Shown piece by piece: positions 1 to 5,515 of a DNA stretch of 6,702 nucleotides (its first letter is position 1; each line of letters opens with the position of its first letter). A program made the position numbers and the translations under genes. The stretch covers positions 1 through 6,702 of the forward strand of contig DDBY01000145.1 in NCBI GenBank assembly GCA_002334985.1, read 5' to 3'. The notes beneath the pieces were generated by a model, which saw only the letters and a list, made by a program, of their open reading frames with translations, ran no database searches and was not told the origin of the DNA. This DNA is from Micavibrio sp. UBA2020 (GTDB lineage Bacteria > Pseudomonadota > Alphaproteobacteria > Micavibrionales > UBA2020).

Positions 1-734
1 TAGCTGCTGCCGATGCGCGGCTGGAAAACCGCTTTTTTCGGCTCCGGCATTTCTTCGCGCACTTCGTGGCCGTAAATGCCGCGCGATACCGTTTGCTTGT
101 GGATGGGCATGCCGGCCTTGGCAAAAGCATCGCGGATAAAGCGGCGGTTGTGTTTTTCGCTGCCGCGGCTTTGCAGGAAAATATCCACGTCTTTGATGGC
201 GCGTTCGTTGAACAAATCGCGCAGCGCGCCGCCGCCGATAATCGATTCCGGCGCGCCTTGTTTTTGCAGCGCATTTAAAACCGTGCGCCAGTCCTGCGGC
301 AGGCGGGCAGCGCGGTAGTCGATGAATTTATCGTCGATAAACGCCTTGGTGACCGTCTCTTCGAGGCTTTCGTTGCCTGCGCTTTCGGGCAGGGCATTGG
401 CGGCGGCGATACCGTCGCGCAGCGCCTTGGGCGAAATGCCATGGCCGGAACGGCGCAGCGTTTGCAGGTATTCAGGATATTTTTTGGGCGCGGCTTTTTG
501 CAGGGCGGCAAGGTCGTCCGCGCTTGCGCGTGCGCCCCAGGTGACCAGCAGCCGCGTCATTGGTACGTCGCCTTTTTGTACGGCGATTTGTAAATGTTCC
601 CACGTCGGGCGCTGTTCGCTGTCGCCCCATAGCACCTTGTCGAAATGCGCCCGCGCCAAGGCAATATCGCCACGCGCAACGCTTTCGCTCAAAGCGTCGG
701 CGTACTCGGGATTGCGCAGGGGCGGCTTGGCCAT
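1..734 (-). CDS. Ankyrin-like / nucleotidyltransferase-motif protein, C-terminus beyond window edge
   Basis: An open frame from ATG at 734 continues to base 1: 244 complete codons, then 'TA', so the stop could lie right at the edge or the protein may continue. Residues about 43-71 (TWEHLQIAVQKGD followed by RLLVTWGA) have the spacing of an ankyrin repeat, and residues 14-33 (ALSESVARGD) look like part of an earlier one. Residues 165-187 carry a polymerase-beta-type nucleotidyltransferase signature: IIGGGALRD (165-173), then KDVDIF (181-186), with D182 and D184 as the likely metal-binding pair. Class II CCA-adding/poly(A) polymerases and phage-type nucleotidyltransferases share this pattern. 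The charged tail after residue 190 matches nothing I recognise. A GGAG lies 13 bases before the start, rather far for a ribosome site, but no alternative in-frame start is visible upstream. The substrate cannot be told. The motif call is fairly firm, the ankyrin call moderate, and the function unknown. Confidence 0.72.
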   Translation of the reverse strand, partial: MAKPPLRNPEYADALSESVARGDIALARAHFDKVLWGDSEQRPTWEHLQIAVQKGDVPMTRLLVTWGARASADDLAALQKAAPKKYPEYLQTLRRSGHGISPKALRDGIAAANALPESAGNESLEETVTKAFIDDKFIDYRAARLPQDWRTVLNALQKQGAPESIIGGGALRDLFNERAIKDVDIFLQSRGSEKHNRRFIRDAFAKAGMPIHKQTVSRGIYGHEVREEMPEPKKAVFQPRIGSS

Positions 735-778
735 GGCGGCAGGGAATCTCCGGCGGTGATGGGTGAATCGTTGCCGCC

Positions 779-807
779 AGAATAAGCAGATGGGCGCTTT
801 ATGTCAA
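779..807 (-). promoter_or_regulatory. Sigma-70-type promoter for the nucleotidyltransferase-like gene
   Basis: On the minus strand a perfect TTGACA (807-802) is followed after exactly 17 bases by TATTCT (784-779, 4 of 6 to consensus). Transcription would begin near 772, leaving a leader of roughly 38 bases before the ATG at 734. The gene can therefore be expressed independently of the peroxidase gene that ends at 829 on the same strand. Confidence 0.6.
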
Positions 808-828
808 TAAAAGATGCGCTGCGCTAAT

Positions 829-1437
829 TTATTGTTTTTCATCAGTTTTTTGTGAAAGGGCGATTTTAATTCGCGCCGCAAATTCTGCATCCAGCGGCCC
901 TGTCGTTGCGGGAACGGAGGCAAGGATGCGCCCATCGCGGCCGACCAGATACTTGTGAAAGTTCCAGCGGGGTTTCGCCGACAAGAGCCCTCCCGCGCCT
1001 TGTTTCGCGGCCCAGAGATAAAAAGGATGTGCCGCTGCACCGCTGACGGCCGTTTTCTGTGTCAGGGCGAAGGTCGCGCCGTAGGTGTCCGCGACAGTTT
1101 TTTTAAGAACATCACCGTCCAGCGGCTCTTGTCCGCCGAAATCGCTCGACGGTACCCCGATGACCACAAGCCCGTCTTTGCCGTAGGTATCCTGCAGCTT
1201 TTGCAAATCACGGAACTGCCCCGCAAACCCGCAGCCGGTTGCAGTGTTCACGACCAGCAGTACCTTGCCGCGTAAATCCTTGAGCGGCATTTCCGTGCCG
1301 TCTATGCCAAAAAAGCTGAACGAGAAGGCATCAATAGGCGCGCTCTGCGCGGCGGGCGGTGGCTGCACATTCGCCTGCGCCGGAAACGAAAGCATGAGGC
1401 AAAAAACTGTCATAGCCATATAGAATACAGATTTCAT
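829..1437 (-). CDS. Exported glutathione peroxidase-family thiol peroxidase
   Basis: This 202-residue protein is expected to reduce hydroperoxides with a reactive cysteine. Residues 1-22 form a signal peptide ending FPAQA, so it probably works in the periplasm. The catalytic motif VNTATGCGFAGQ spans 63-74 with C69 as peroxidatic cysteine. GGQEP (101-105) supplies the conserved glutamine Q103, and WNF (158-160) supplies the Trp and Asn of the family's catalytic tetrad. The stretch before GGQEP reads VPSSDF where the family usually has PCNQF or PSNQF. Apart from C13 in the signal peptide, C69 is the only cysteine, so no internal resolving cysteine is present and an external thiol must reduce it. 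The start is supported by AGGA seven bases upstream. It lies 18 bases after the ArsR-type regulator gene and is very likely co-transcribed with it. The true reductant (glutathione, thioredoxin-like or other) cannot be read from sequence. Confidence 0.93.
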   Translation of the reverse strand: MKSVFYMAMTVFCLMLSFPAQANVQPPPAAQSAPIDAFSFSFFGIDGTEMPLKDLRGKVLLVVNTATGCGFAGQFRDLQKLQDTYGKDGLVVIGVPSSDFGGQEPLDGDVLKKTVADTYGATFALTQKTAVSGAAAHPFYLWAAKQGAGGLLSAKPRWNFHKYLVGRDGRILASVPATTGPLDAEFAARIKIALSQKTDEKQ

Positions 1438-1455
1438 GGTGTTTTCCTGCGGGGG

Positions 1456-1812
1456 TTATTCTTTGCCCTGTCCGCGCGCGGCGGATTTCTCATCGTTTTT
1501 TTCTTTGCGGGCGGCCAGTGTGCGGCTTTCGGATTTCAGCGGCCTGCCGACAGGGCAAACCTCCTGCACAAAGCCGTTCAGCGTATTCACAAGATTGTCG
1601 CGCACCAGTGAATAATGCACGAACTGTCCCTTCTTCTCGCTGCTCACAAGTCCCGCGTTTTCAAGAAGGGCGAGGTGTTTGGACAGCGATGGTTTTGAAA
1701 TATCAAACCGCTCCGCAATTTCACCCGCAGTCAGCGAGGTCGCAGAAAGATACGCCAGAATCTTGCGTCTGACGGGGGATGAAAGCGCATCAAATATCTT
1801 TCCGGTCAACAT
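1456..1812 (-). CDS. ArsR-family winged-helix repressor, SdpR-like
   Basis: This is a 118-residue DNA-binding regulator. It opens with FDALSSPVRRKILAYL (7-22), the usual ArsR first helix. A helix-turn-helix follows over about 27-56 (LTAGEIAERFDISKPSLSKH, then LALLENAGLV), and the wing is KKGQFVHYSL (60-69). The wording is close to the SdpR autorepressor subgroup rather than to metal sensors, and no ELCV-type metal-binding cysteine motif is present. The only cysteine is C86 in the sequence EVCPVG after the wing, a conceivable redox switch but unproven. The tail from about 95 is lysine-rich and probably disordered. An AAGAG precedes the ATG by a few bases. It is the first gene of a probable operon with the peroxidase gene. 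A palindrome sits over its own promoter, suggesting autorepression and possibly control of the divergent gene at 1954. Confidence 0.92.
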   Translation of the reverse strand: MLTGKIFDALSSPVRRKILAYLSATSLTAGEIAERFDISKPSLSKHLALLENAGLVSSEKKGQFVHYSLVRDNLVNTLNGFVQEVCPVGRPLKSESRTLAARKEKNDEKSAARGQGKE

Positions 1813-1897
1813 ATCGGCTCTTTTCTATCCTTTTATCCGGCGCGTCGCTTTTGAAGCGGATGGGCGTTGACGCTGCAGGTGATTCCGTGAGACACTT

Positions 1898-1919
1898 TAT
1901 TTAGCTACTTAGTTAAATA
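1898..1919. promoter_or_regulatory. Candidate operator palindrome for the ArsR/SdpR-like repressor
   Basis: This is an imperfect inverted repeat of two 11-base half-sites with consensus TATTTA(A/G)CTA plus one variable central base; 9 of the 11 pairs are complementary. It is AT-rich within GC-rich surroundings and lies between the divergent genes starting at 1812 (minus) and 1954 (plus). It overlaps the -10 box and predicted start point of the minus-strand promoter, where a bound repressor would block initiation. ArsR-family dimers bind palindromes of about this size. That this protein binds this site is inference. Confidence 0.6.
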
Positions 1920-1944
1920 TATCACCCGATTCCGCCAAGGGCAA
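1916..1944 (-). promoter_or_regulatory. Promoter of the repressor-peroxidase operon
   Basis: On the minus strand TTGCCC (1944-1939, 4 of 6) is followed after 17 bases by TATATT (1921-1916, 5 of 6). The start would fall near 1909, inside the palindrome at 1898-1919. The -35 box overlaps the ribosome-binding region of the divergent gene at 1954. A plus-strand promoter for that gene must also lie in this gap, but I could not place it convincingly: TTGACG at 1867-1872 has no good partner, and TTAAAT at 1913-1918 is only a weak -10. Confidence 0.5.
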
Positions 1945-1953
1945 GGGGGTGCC

Positions 1954-2961
1954 ATGCAAGCAGCTGAAAAACAAAAGGTATTTCTGGTCTATGACCACGA
2001 TTGCCCCGTCTGCCGCGGCTACTGCACCCGCCTGTCTCCGCGTGATGATAGTGTGGAAATCGCGCTGGTCAATGCCCGCGCCCCCGGCGCGGTGATGGAT
2101 GACATCACGGATGCCGGGCTGGATATTGACGAGGGCATCGCACTTAAAATCGGCGATGATATTTTCTACGGCAGCGATGCGGCATGGCGGCTGACGGCCT
2201 ATACGCGGCGCAGCGGTTTGACGGGATTTATCGACCGTGTTTGTTTTTTCTCCCGCGGCGCGGCGGCGGTGATGTATCCGGCCTGCAAATCCGTCCGCAA
2301 TCTTCTTTTGCGCGCGCTGCGTATTCCTAAAATCAATAACCTGAAGCCGGAAAACGCGCTGAAACATCAATTGGGCGCAGCCTGGGCACGCCTGCGCCCC
2401 GGCATCCAGACGCGCTTCGCGCGCGAGCCTGCTGCGGGCGAGGTTTTTGTTTACAGCGGCAATATGCACATTATCCGCCGCAGCCGCGCGGGCTGGCTGT
2501 TTGCGCAGCTGACGCGCGTCATTGGCAACCCGCTGACGCCATACGCGGGCGAAAATGTGCCGATGCAGGTCAGGCTTTACGCGAAAGACGGCGGCGTTTG
2601 CTGGGAGCGGTTTTATCAATACCCGCAGCGTGCGCCCGTACTGGTTTCATCGGTTAAACGGGAAAGCGCGCAGGGGGAAATGCTGGAAGTTGTCGGCGGC
2701 GGTTTTGGTATGAAACTGCAGGTTTTTACTGAAGACGGGCAGCTTTATTTCCGCAGTTACCGATATTTCTGCACCTTTTTGTTCTGGCAGATACCGCTGC
2801 CCCATTTGCTGACCCCGGGGCGTACGGATGTCGCGCACCTTGACCATGGCGACGGCAATTTTACCTTCCGGCTCGCGATTAACCACCCGTGGCTGGGGGA
2901 GACGTTTTTTCAGGAAGGCGTCTTCCGCCGCGCTTTTGACAAAGAAGGTGCCAAGGCCTAA
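1954..2961 (+). CDS. DCC-family thiol oxidoreductase domain (DUF393) fused to a DUF4166-like domain
   Basis: This is a 335-residue two-domain protein. Residues about 8-115 are a DCC/DUF393 domain: YDHDCPVC (13-20) gives the thioredoxin-like CxxC pair C17 and C20, with a further C24. The family consensus is YDGDCPxC. From about 138 to 328 the pattern fits DUF4166: LGAAWARLRPGIQTRF (140-155), a GNM element (169-171), VPMQVRL (202-208), WERFY (217-221), LPH (282-284) and INHPWLGETFFQEGVF (309-324). No signal peptide is seen, so it is probably cytoplasmic or membrane-peripheral. The start is supported by AAGGGGG four bases upstream of the ATG. It is divergent from the repressor gene and 10 bases ahead of a methyltransferase gene, so those two are likely co-transcribed. 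Thiol-disulfide chemistry is inferred from CxxC, and the role of DUF4166 is not known. The first domain is firm and the second fairly firm. Confidence 0.85.
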   Translation: MQAAEKQKVFLVYDHDCPVCRGYCTRLSPRDDSVEIALVNARAPGAVMDDITDAGLDIDEGIALKIGDDIFYGSDAAWRLTAYTRRSGLTGFIDRVCFFSRGAAAVMYPACKSVRNLLLRALRIPKINNLKPENALKHQLGAAWARLRPGIQTRFAREPAAGEVFVYSGNMHIIRRSRAGWLFAQLTRVIGNPLTPYAGENVPMQVRLYAKDGGVCWERFYQYPQRAPVLVSSVKRESAQGEMLEVVGGGFGMKLQVFTEDGQLYFRSYRYFCTFLFWQIPLPHLLTPGRTDVAHLDHGDGNFTFRLAINHPWLGETFFQEGVFRRAFDKEGAKA

Positions 2962-2971
2962 AATCGCGGGC

Positions 2972-3781
2972 ATGAAACAGCATCTCGGCATTTGCTACGA
3001 CCAGACCAGCGATTTCCAGCAGGAACAGTTCAATGTCCTGATGGCGCTTGTGCGCGAGGCTATTCCTGACCGGGACCTCGCCGCTATCCGCAGCATGATT
3101 GATATTGGTGCAGGCACGGGGGCGCGCACGCTGCAATCCTTTCGGGTGTTCCAAAGCGTGCAGCGCATGACGGCCATCGAGCCTGACCGCGACATGCTCG
3201 CTGTCGCCCGCGACAAATACGCAGATACGCGCATCACCTATATACAGTCCACGGCCGAAGAGATGGGCAAGTTGAACATCGCGGGCGCGCCTTTGGGCGC
3301 TGTGATGTCAAACTGGGCGCTGCACTGGGTATCTGACAAGCCGCGCCTGATGCAGGATATTGCCGCTCTGACGCAATCCGGCAGCTATATGGTTTTCAGC
3401 ACCTGTCAGGCGTTGCCGCCGCTTTTACAAATGGTGGATGCCTATGTGCGCGGCGAATTCCGCATCGAAAACGTGCAAAGCCCGTTCCATTATTTAACGC
3501 TGGACGAATGGCGCGCGCTTCTGGATGCGCATGGCTGGGATATTTGCGGGCACAAAGCCTATACTGTCGGGCACGAAGTGCCCGATACGCAAAAATATCT
3601 GGAGCATTGGTTTACCGCTTCGACCGCCAAATTTTTATACGGCCGCCATTTGATAGAATTATCATCATGGGCGCATTCGGATTTGATATGGATGATGAAC
3701 CGTGCTTTCCCGTCGGATAAAAACCCCGAAGGCATGTTGTTCACCGAAGACGTGATGTTTATCGTCGCGCGCCGCCGCTGA
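2972..3781 (+). CDS. Class I SAM-dependent methyltransferase (BioC/trans-aconitate type fold)
   Basis: This is a 269-residue protein. Motif I, which binds SAM, is IDIGAGTG (43-50). The acidic ribose-binding position is IEPD (69-72). STAEE (93-97) occupies the adenine-binding position. VMSNWALHWVSD (111-122) is the motif IV region, resembling the wording in BioC and related malonyl-ACP or trans-aconitate methyltransferases. The C-terminal half (about 145-269), with many aromatic residues, probably forms the substrate lid. I prefer the ATG at 2972 because it follows the preceding stop by 10 bases and puts motif I at the usual distance from the N-terminus. An in-frame ATG at 2828 lies deep inside the upstream gene. 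The ribosome site is weak (GCGGG), suggesting translational coupling. No biotin genes are nearby, so a BioC role is not supported and the substrate is unknown. It ends 3 bases from the convergent gene's stop. Confidence 0.88.
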   Translation: MKQHLGICYDQTSDFQQEQFNVLMALVREAIPDRDLAAIRSMIDIGAGTGARTLQSFRVFQSVQRMTAIEPDRDMLAVARDKYADTRITYIQSTAEEMGKLNIAGAPLGAVMSNWALHWVSDKPRLMQDIAALTQSGSYMVFSTCQALPPLLQMVDAYVRGEFRIENVQSPFHYLTLDEWRALLDAHGWDICGHKAYTVGHEVPDTQKYLEHWFTASTAKFLYGRHLIELSSWAHSDLIWMMNRAFPSDKNPEGMLFTEDVMFIVARRR

Positions 3782-3784
3782 GCT

Positions 3785-4687
3785 TTACAAGAATCGCCAG
3801 ATAATAAAGCCCAAAGCAATCGCCAGCATGGGGCCTGTATATTGCCGCAGCGCGGTGAGGGCGCGGTCGTTTTCTTCATCCAGCCGCAAAACCGCTTCGT
3901 TCAGGCTTTGCGCCAGATTGCCGCTACGCTCGCCCGCGCGCACCATGCTCATGACCAGCGGGTCGATACCCTTTTCGGCTGCAAAGGCTTCCAAGACGCC
4001 GGATTTGTGGGATATTTTCTCCGCGATGCGCAGAAATATCTTTTTCAAGCCGACCGCCGGCTGAAGGTTGGCCGCCGTTTCGGCGGCTGCCCGCAACGGG
4101 ATGCCGCTTTGGTACAAAAAACACAGGCTTTCAAGAAACCGCGCCCAGCCGTCGCGCCGCAATATGGCGCCGATAACGGGGATGTGCAGCAGAATGGAAA
4201 ACACAAACCGCCGGAAGACCGGTGAAAAACGCCAGCCCAGTATGGCCGCACTGCCGAGAAGTACAAAGGTAATGGCGCCATCGACCAGCGTATCTGCACC
4301 GCTGAGCGCGCCAAGGCCGACGGTGATGGCGGCGGTGATTTTCGGCTCCCGCGTGACGCGGCGCATTTCGCGTGCGCGGTTATCGCGCAGGCGCACAATT
4401 TCGGCGCAGCGCGCGAAGGCGGCGGACATGCGCCCTGATTCTTCGCCGCTGCGCACCAGCGCGCGCAGCGTATCGTCAAAGGTGCGCGGGTGCGCGTCAA
4501 GCGCATCTGCCAGCATCTGCCCGCTTTGCAAACAAAGCGCGATGTCTGTGTAAATACGCGCGAGTTTACGGCTTTCGGCGTTTCGGGCGATGTCGTCCAG
4601 TGTCGTGCGCAGCGGTAGGCCGGCTTTCTGCGCTTCGGACAGGTGCCAGAAAAATTCGTACAGGGGCAAAAGACGGCTGCGGGACAT
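3785..4687 (-). CDS. Type II secretion system F-domain protein (GspF/PilC-like), short, orphan
   Basis: This is a 300-residue inner-membrane protein with two T2SF domains. Domain 1 is about residues 8-130, with the helix EAQKAGLPLRTTLDDI (18-33) and the signature LVRSGEESGRM (77-87). Domain 2 is about 178-300, with the matching FLYQSGIPLRAAAE (190-203) and MVRAGERSGNL (248-258). Hydrophobic segments lie near 117-130, 136-152, 161-176 and 284-298, the last ending the protein. GspF/PilC proteins are usually about 400 residues. This one lacks most of the N-terminal cytoplasmic region ahead of domain 1, yet both signature loops are intact. AGGAA precedes the ATG by about 8 bases. In known systems this protein is the membrane platform for a pilus or secretion ATPase, but no ATPase, pilin or secretin gene is present here. 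It may serve a machine encoded elsewhere. Convergent with the methyltransferase gene. Confidence 0.9.
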   Translation of the reverse strand: MSRSRLLPLYEFFWHLSEAQKAGLPLRTTLDDIARNAESRKLARIYTDIALCLQSGQMLADALDAHPRTFDDTLRALVRSGEESGRMSAAFARCAEIVRLRDNRAREMRRVTREPKITAAITVGLGALSGADTLVDGAITFVLLGSAAILGWRFSPVFRRFVFSILLHIPVIGAILRRDGWARFLESLCFLYQSGIPLRAAAETAANLQPAVGLKKIFLRIAEKISHKSGVLEAFAAEKGIDPLVMSMVRAGERSGNLAQSLNEAVLRLDEENDRALTALRQYTGPMLAIALGFIIWRFL

Positions 4688-4722
4688 AAAGGGATGTTTC
4701 CTGCGGAATGGTTATCTTCATC

Positions 4723-4751
4723 AGACTAGCACCCCGCCGCAGGCTTGTAAC
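4723..4751 (-). promoter_or_regulatory. Possible promoter for the T2SF-domain gene
   Basis: On the minus strand GTTACA (4751-4746, 4 of 6) lies 17 bases before TAGTCT (4728-4723, 3 of 6). The -10 is preceded by TGC, an extended -10 feature that could compensate for the weak boxes. The leader would be about 30 bases. This is a moderate match only. Confidence 0.35.
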
Positions 4752-4781
4752 TTGACATTTAACGCACCTGCGCCATATCGT
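4752..4781 (+). promoter_or_regulatory. Promoter for the NAD(P)-binding reductase gene
   Basis: A perfect TTGACA (4752-4757) is followed after 18 bases by TATCGT (4776-4781, 4 of 6). It lies in the divergent gap upstream of the gene at 4820 and directly abuts the candidate -35 box on the opposite strand. The leader would be about 30 bases and contains an AAAGGA ribosome site. Confidence 0.5.
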
Positions 4782-4819
4782 TTTGGCAACCTTCAAACCC
4801 GCGATAAAGGACATACCCC

Positions 4820-5431
4820 ATGAAAATCGCCCTTATCGGCGCCAGCGGCAATATCGGCAGCAAAATTCTGGCGGAGGCCGTATCGCGCGGCCATGACATC
4901 ACCGCCATTGCCCGAAACCCCCAGAAAATCGCCCATGCCGCACATGTAACGGCGGTGCAGGGCGATGTGGCCAAGCCGGACGAGCTGGCCGCTCTTTTGC
5001 GCGGGCATGAGGCGGTTATCAGCAGTGTTCATTTTTCGGCTTTTGAACCCGCGGCGCTGCTTGGCGCTGTCAAGGCATCGGGGGTGAAGCGTTATCTGGC
5101 CGTGGGCGGCGCGGGCAGTCTTGAGCTGCCGAACGGGCAGCGTGTTGTCGATAGCCCGGATTTTCCGGAGGCGTGGCGCGGCGAAGCGCTCCGCGGGGCG
5201 GCATTCCTTGGCGCACTGCGGCAGGAGACAGCGCTTGACTGGACTTTTCTTTCCCCCTCCGCCCTTATCGCGGCGGGCAAGCGCACGGGCGTTTTCCGTC
5301 TGGGCAAGGATGCGCTTTTGATGGATGCCGACGGCAAGAGCCATATATCCGAAGAAGACTACGCTGTCGCGATGTTGGACGAGGTCGAACAGCCGCGGCA
5401 TATCCGTGCGCGCTTTACCGTCGGGTATTGA
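4820..5431 (+). CDS. NAD(P)-binding Rossmann-fold reductase, COG2910 / NADH-flavin reductase type (atypical SDR)
   Basis: This is a 203-residue cytoplasmic protein. Its N-terminal dinucleotide-binding motif GASGNIG (7-13) follows the first beta strand MKIALI. R32 in ARNP (31-34) sits at the end of strand 2, where such proteins select the cofactor phosphate. GDV (48-50), the loop VISSVH (66-71), AVGGAGSLE (94-102) and DWTFLSPS (140-147) are the usual landmarks. RTGVFRLG (155-162), the EEDYAVAMLDE stretch (178-188) and the final RFTVGY (198-203) match the C-terminal wording of the COG2910 'NAD(P)H-binding / NADH-flavin reductase' group. The length is typical and the gene appears intact. AAAGGA lies about 9 bases before the ATG, fixing the start. 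Members are often stress-linked, some under thiol-responsive regulators, but the substrate of this one is not determined. It seems to be a single-gene transcript, since the next gene has its own promoter. Confidence 0.9.
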   Translation: MKIALIGASGNIGSKILAEAVSRGHDITAIARNPQKIAHAAHVTAVQGDVAKPDELAALLRGHEAVISSVHFSAFEPAALLGAVKASGVKRYLAVGGAGSLELPNGQRVVDSPDFPEAWRGEALRGAAFLGALRQETALDWTFLSPSALIAAGKRTGVFRLGKDALLMDADGKSHISEEDYAVAMLDEVEQPRHIRARFTVGY

Positions 5432-5441
5432 AAACGGACGG

Positions 5442-5470
5442 TTTACAAGCGCCGGTGCCTCGGCTTTAAT
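5442..5470 (+). promoter_or_regulatory. Sigma-70-type promoter for the TPR-glycosyltransferase gene
   Basis: TTTACA (5442-5447, 5 of 6) and TTTAAT (5465-5470, 5 of 6) are separated by exactly 17 bases, in the 84-base gap between the reductase stop and the TPR gene. Transcription would start near 5477. A second -10-like TATAAG (5487-5492) has only a poor -35 partner. Confidence 0.55.
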
Positions 5471-5472
5471 AG

Positions 5473-5507
5473 GCCTGTTTTCAAGATATAAGTATTAAAA
5501 AGCAGGC
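5473..5507 (+). promoter_or_regulatory. Leader hairpin that may mask the ribosome site
   Basis: GCCTG (5473-5477) pairs with CAGGC (5503-5507), and the adjacent TTTT (5478-5481) pairs with AAAA (5498-5501), with a single bulged G at 5502. This makes a 9-pair stem with a 16-base AT-rich loop. The 3' arm contains CAGG, the only Shine-Dalgarno-like bases before the ATG at 5516. If transcription begins at the promoter above, the start point is close to the 5' arm, so some of the stem may be missing from the mRNA. Regulatory effect is inference. Confidence 0.3.
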
Positions 5508-5515
5508 TCTCTTCT

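Noticed and set aside
794..819. Imperfect hairpin after the peroxidase gene, considered as a terminator
   Set aside because: The stem is interrupted by unpaired bases, no T-run follows on the minus strand, and it overlaps the -35 box of the next gene's promoter.
1867..1895. TTGACG as the -35 box of the DCC gene promoter
   Set aside because: No acceptable -10 hexamer occurs 16-18 bases downstream.
1909..2619. 236-codon open frame on the minus strand
   Set aside because: It is opposite the DCC-DUF4166 gene, shows no recognisable domain, and its composition is that of a shadow frame.
2828..2971. N-terminal extension of the methyltransferase to the upstream in-frame ATG
   Set aside because: The extra 48 residues overlap the end of the DCC-DUF4166 gene, are basic and unlike the family. 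The ATG at 2972 gives normal length and motif spacing.
4045..4553. Overlapping open frames on both strands inside the T2SF gene
   Set aside because: They carry no family motifs and are embedded in a gene with two clear T2SF signatures.
5451..5470. GCCG...CGGC hairpin followed by TTTAAT, considered as a terminator of the reductase gene
   Set aside because: The stem is only 4 pairs and the T-run is three bases. The sequence is better explained as the spacer and -10 box of the promoter at 5442-5470.
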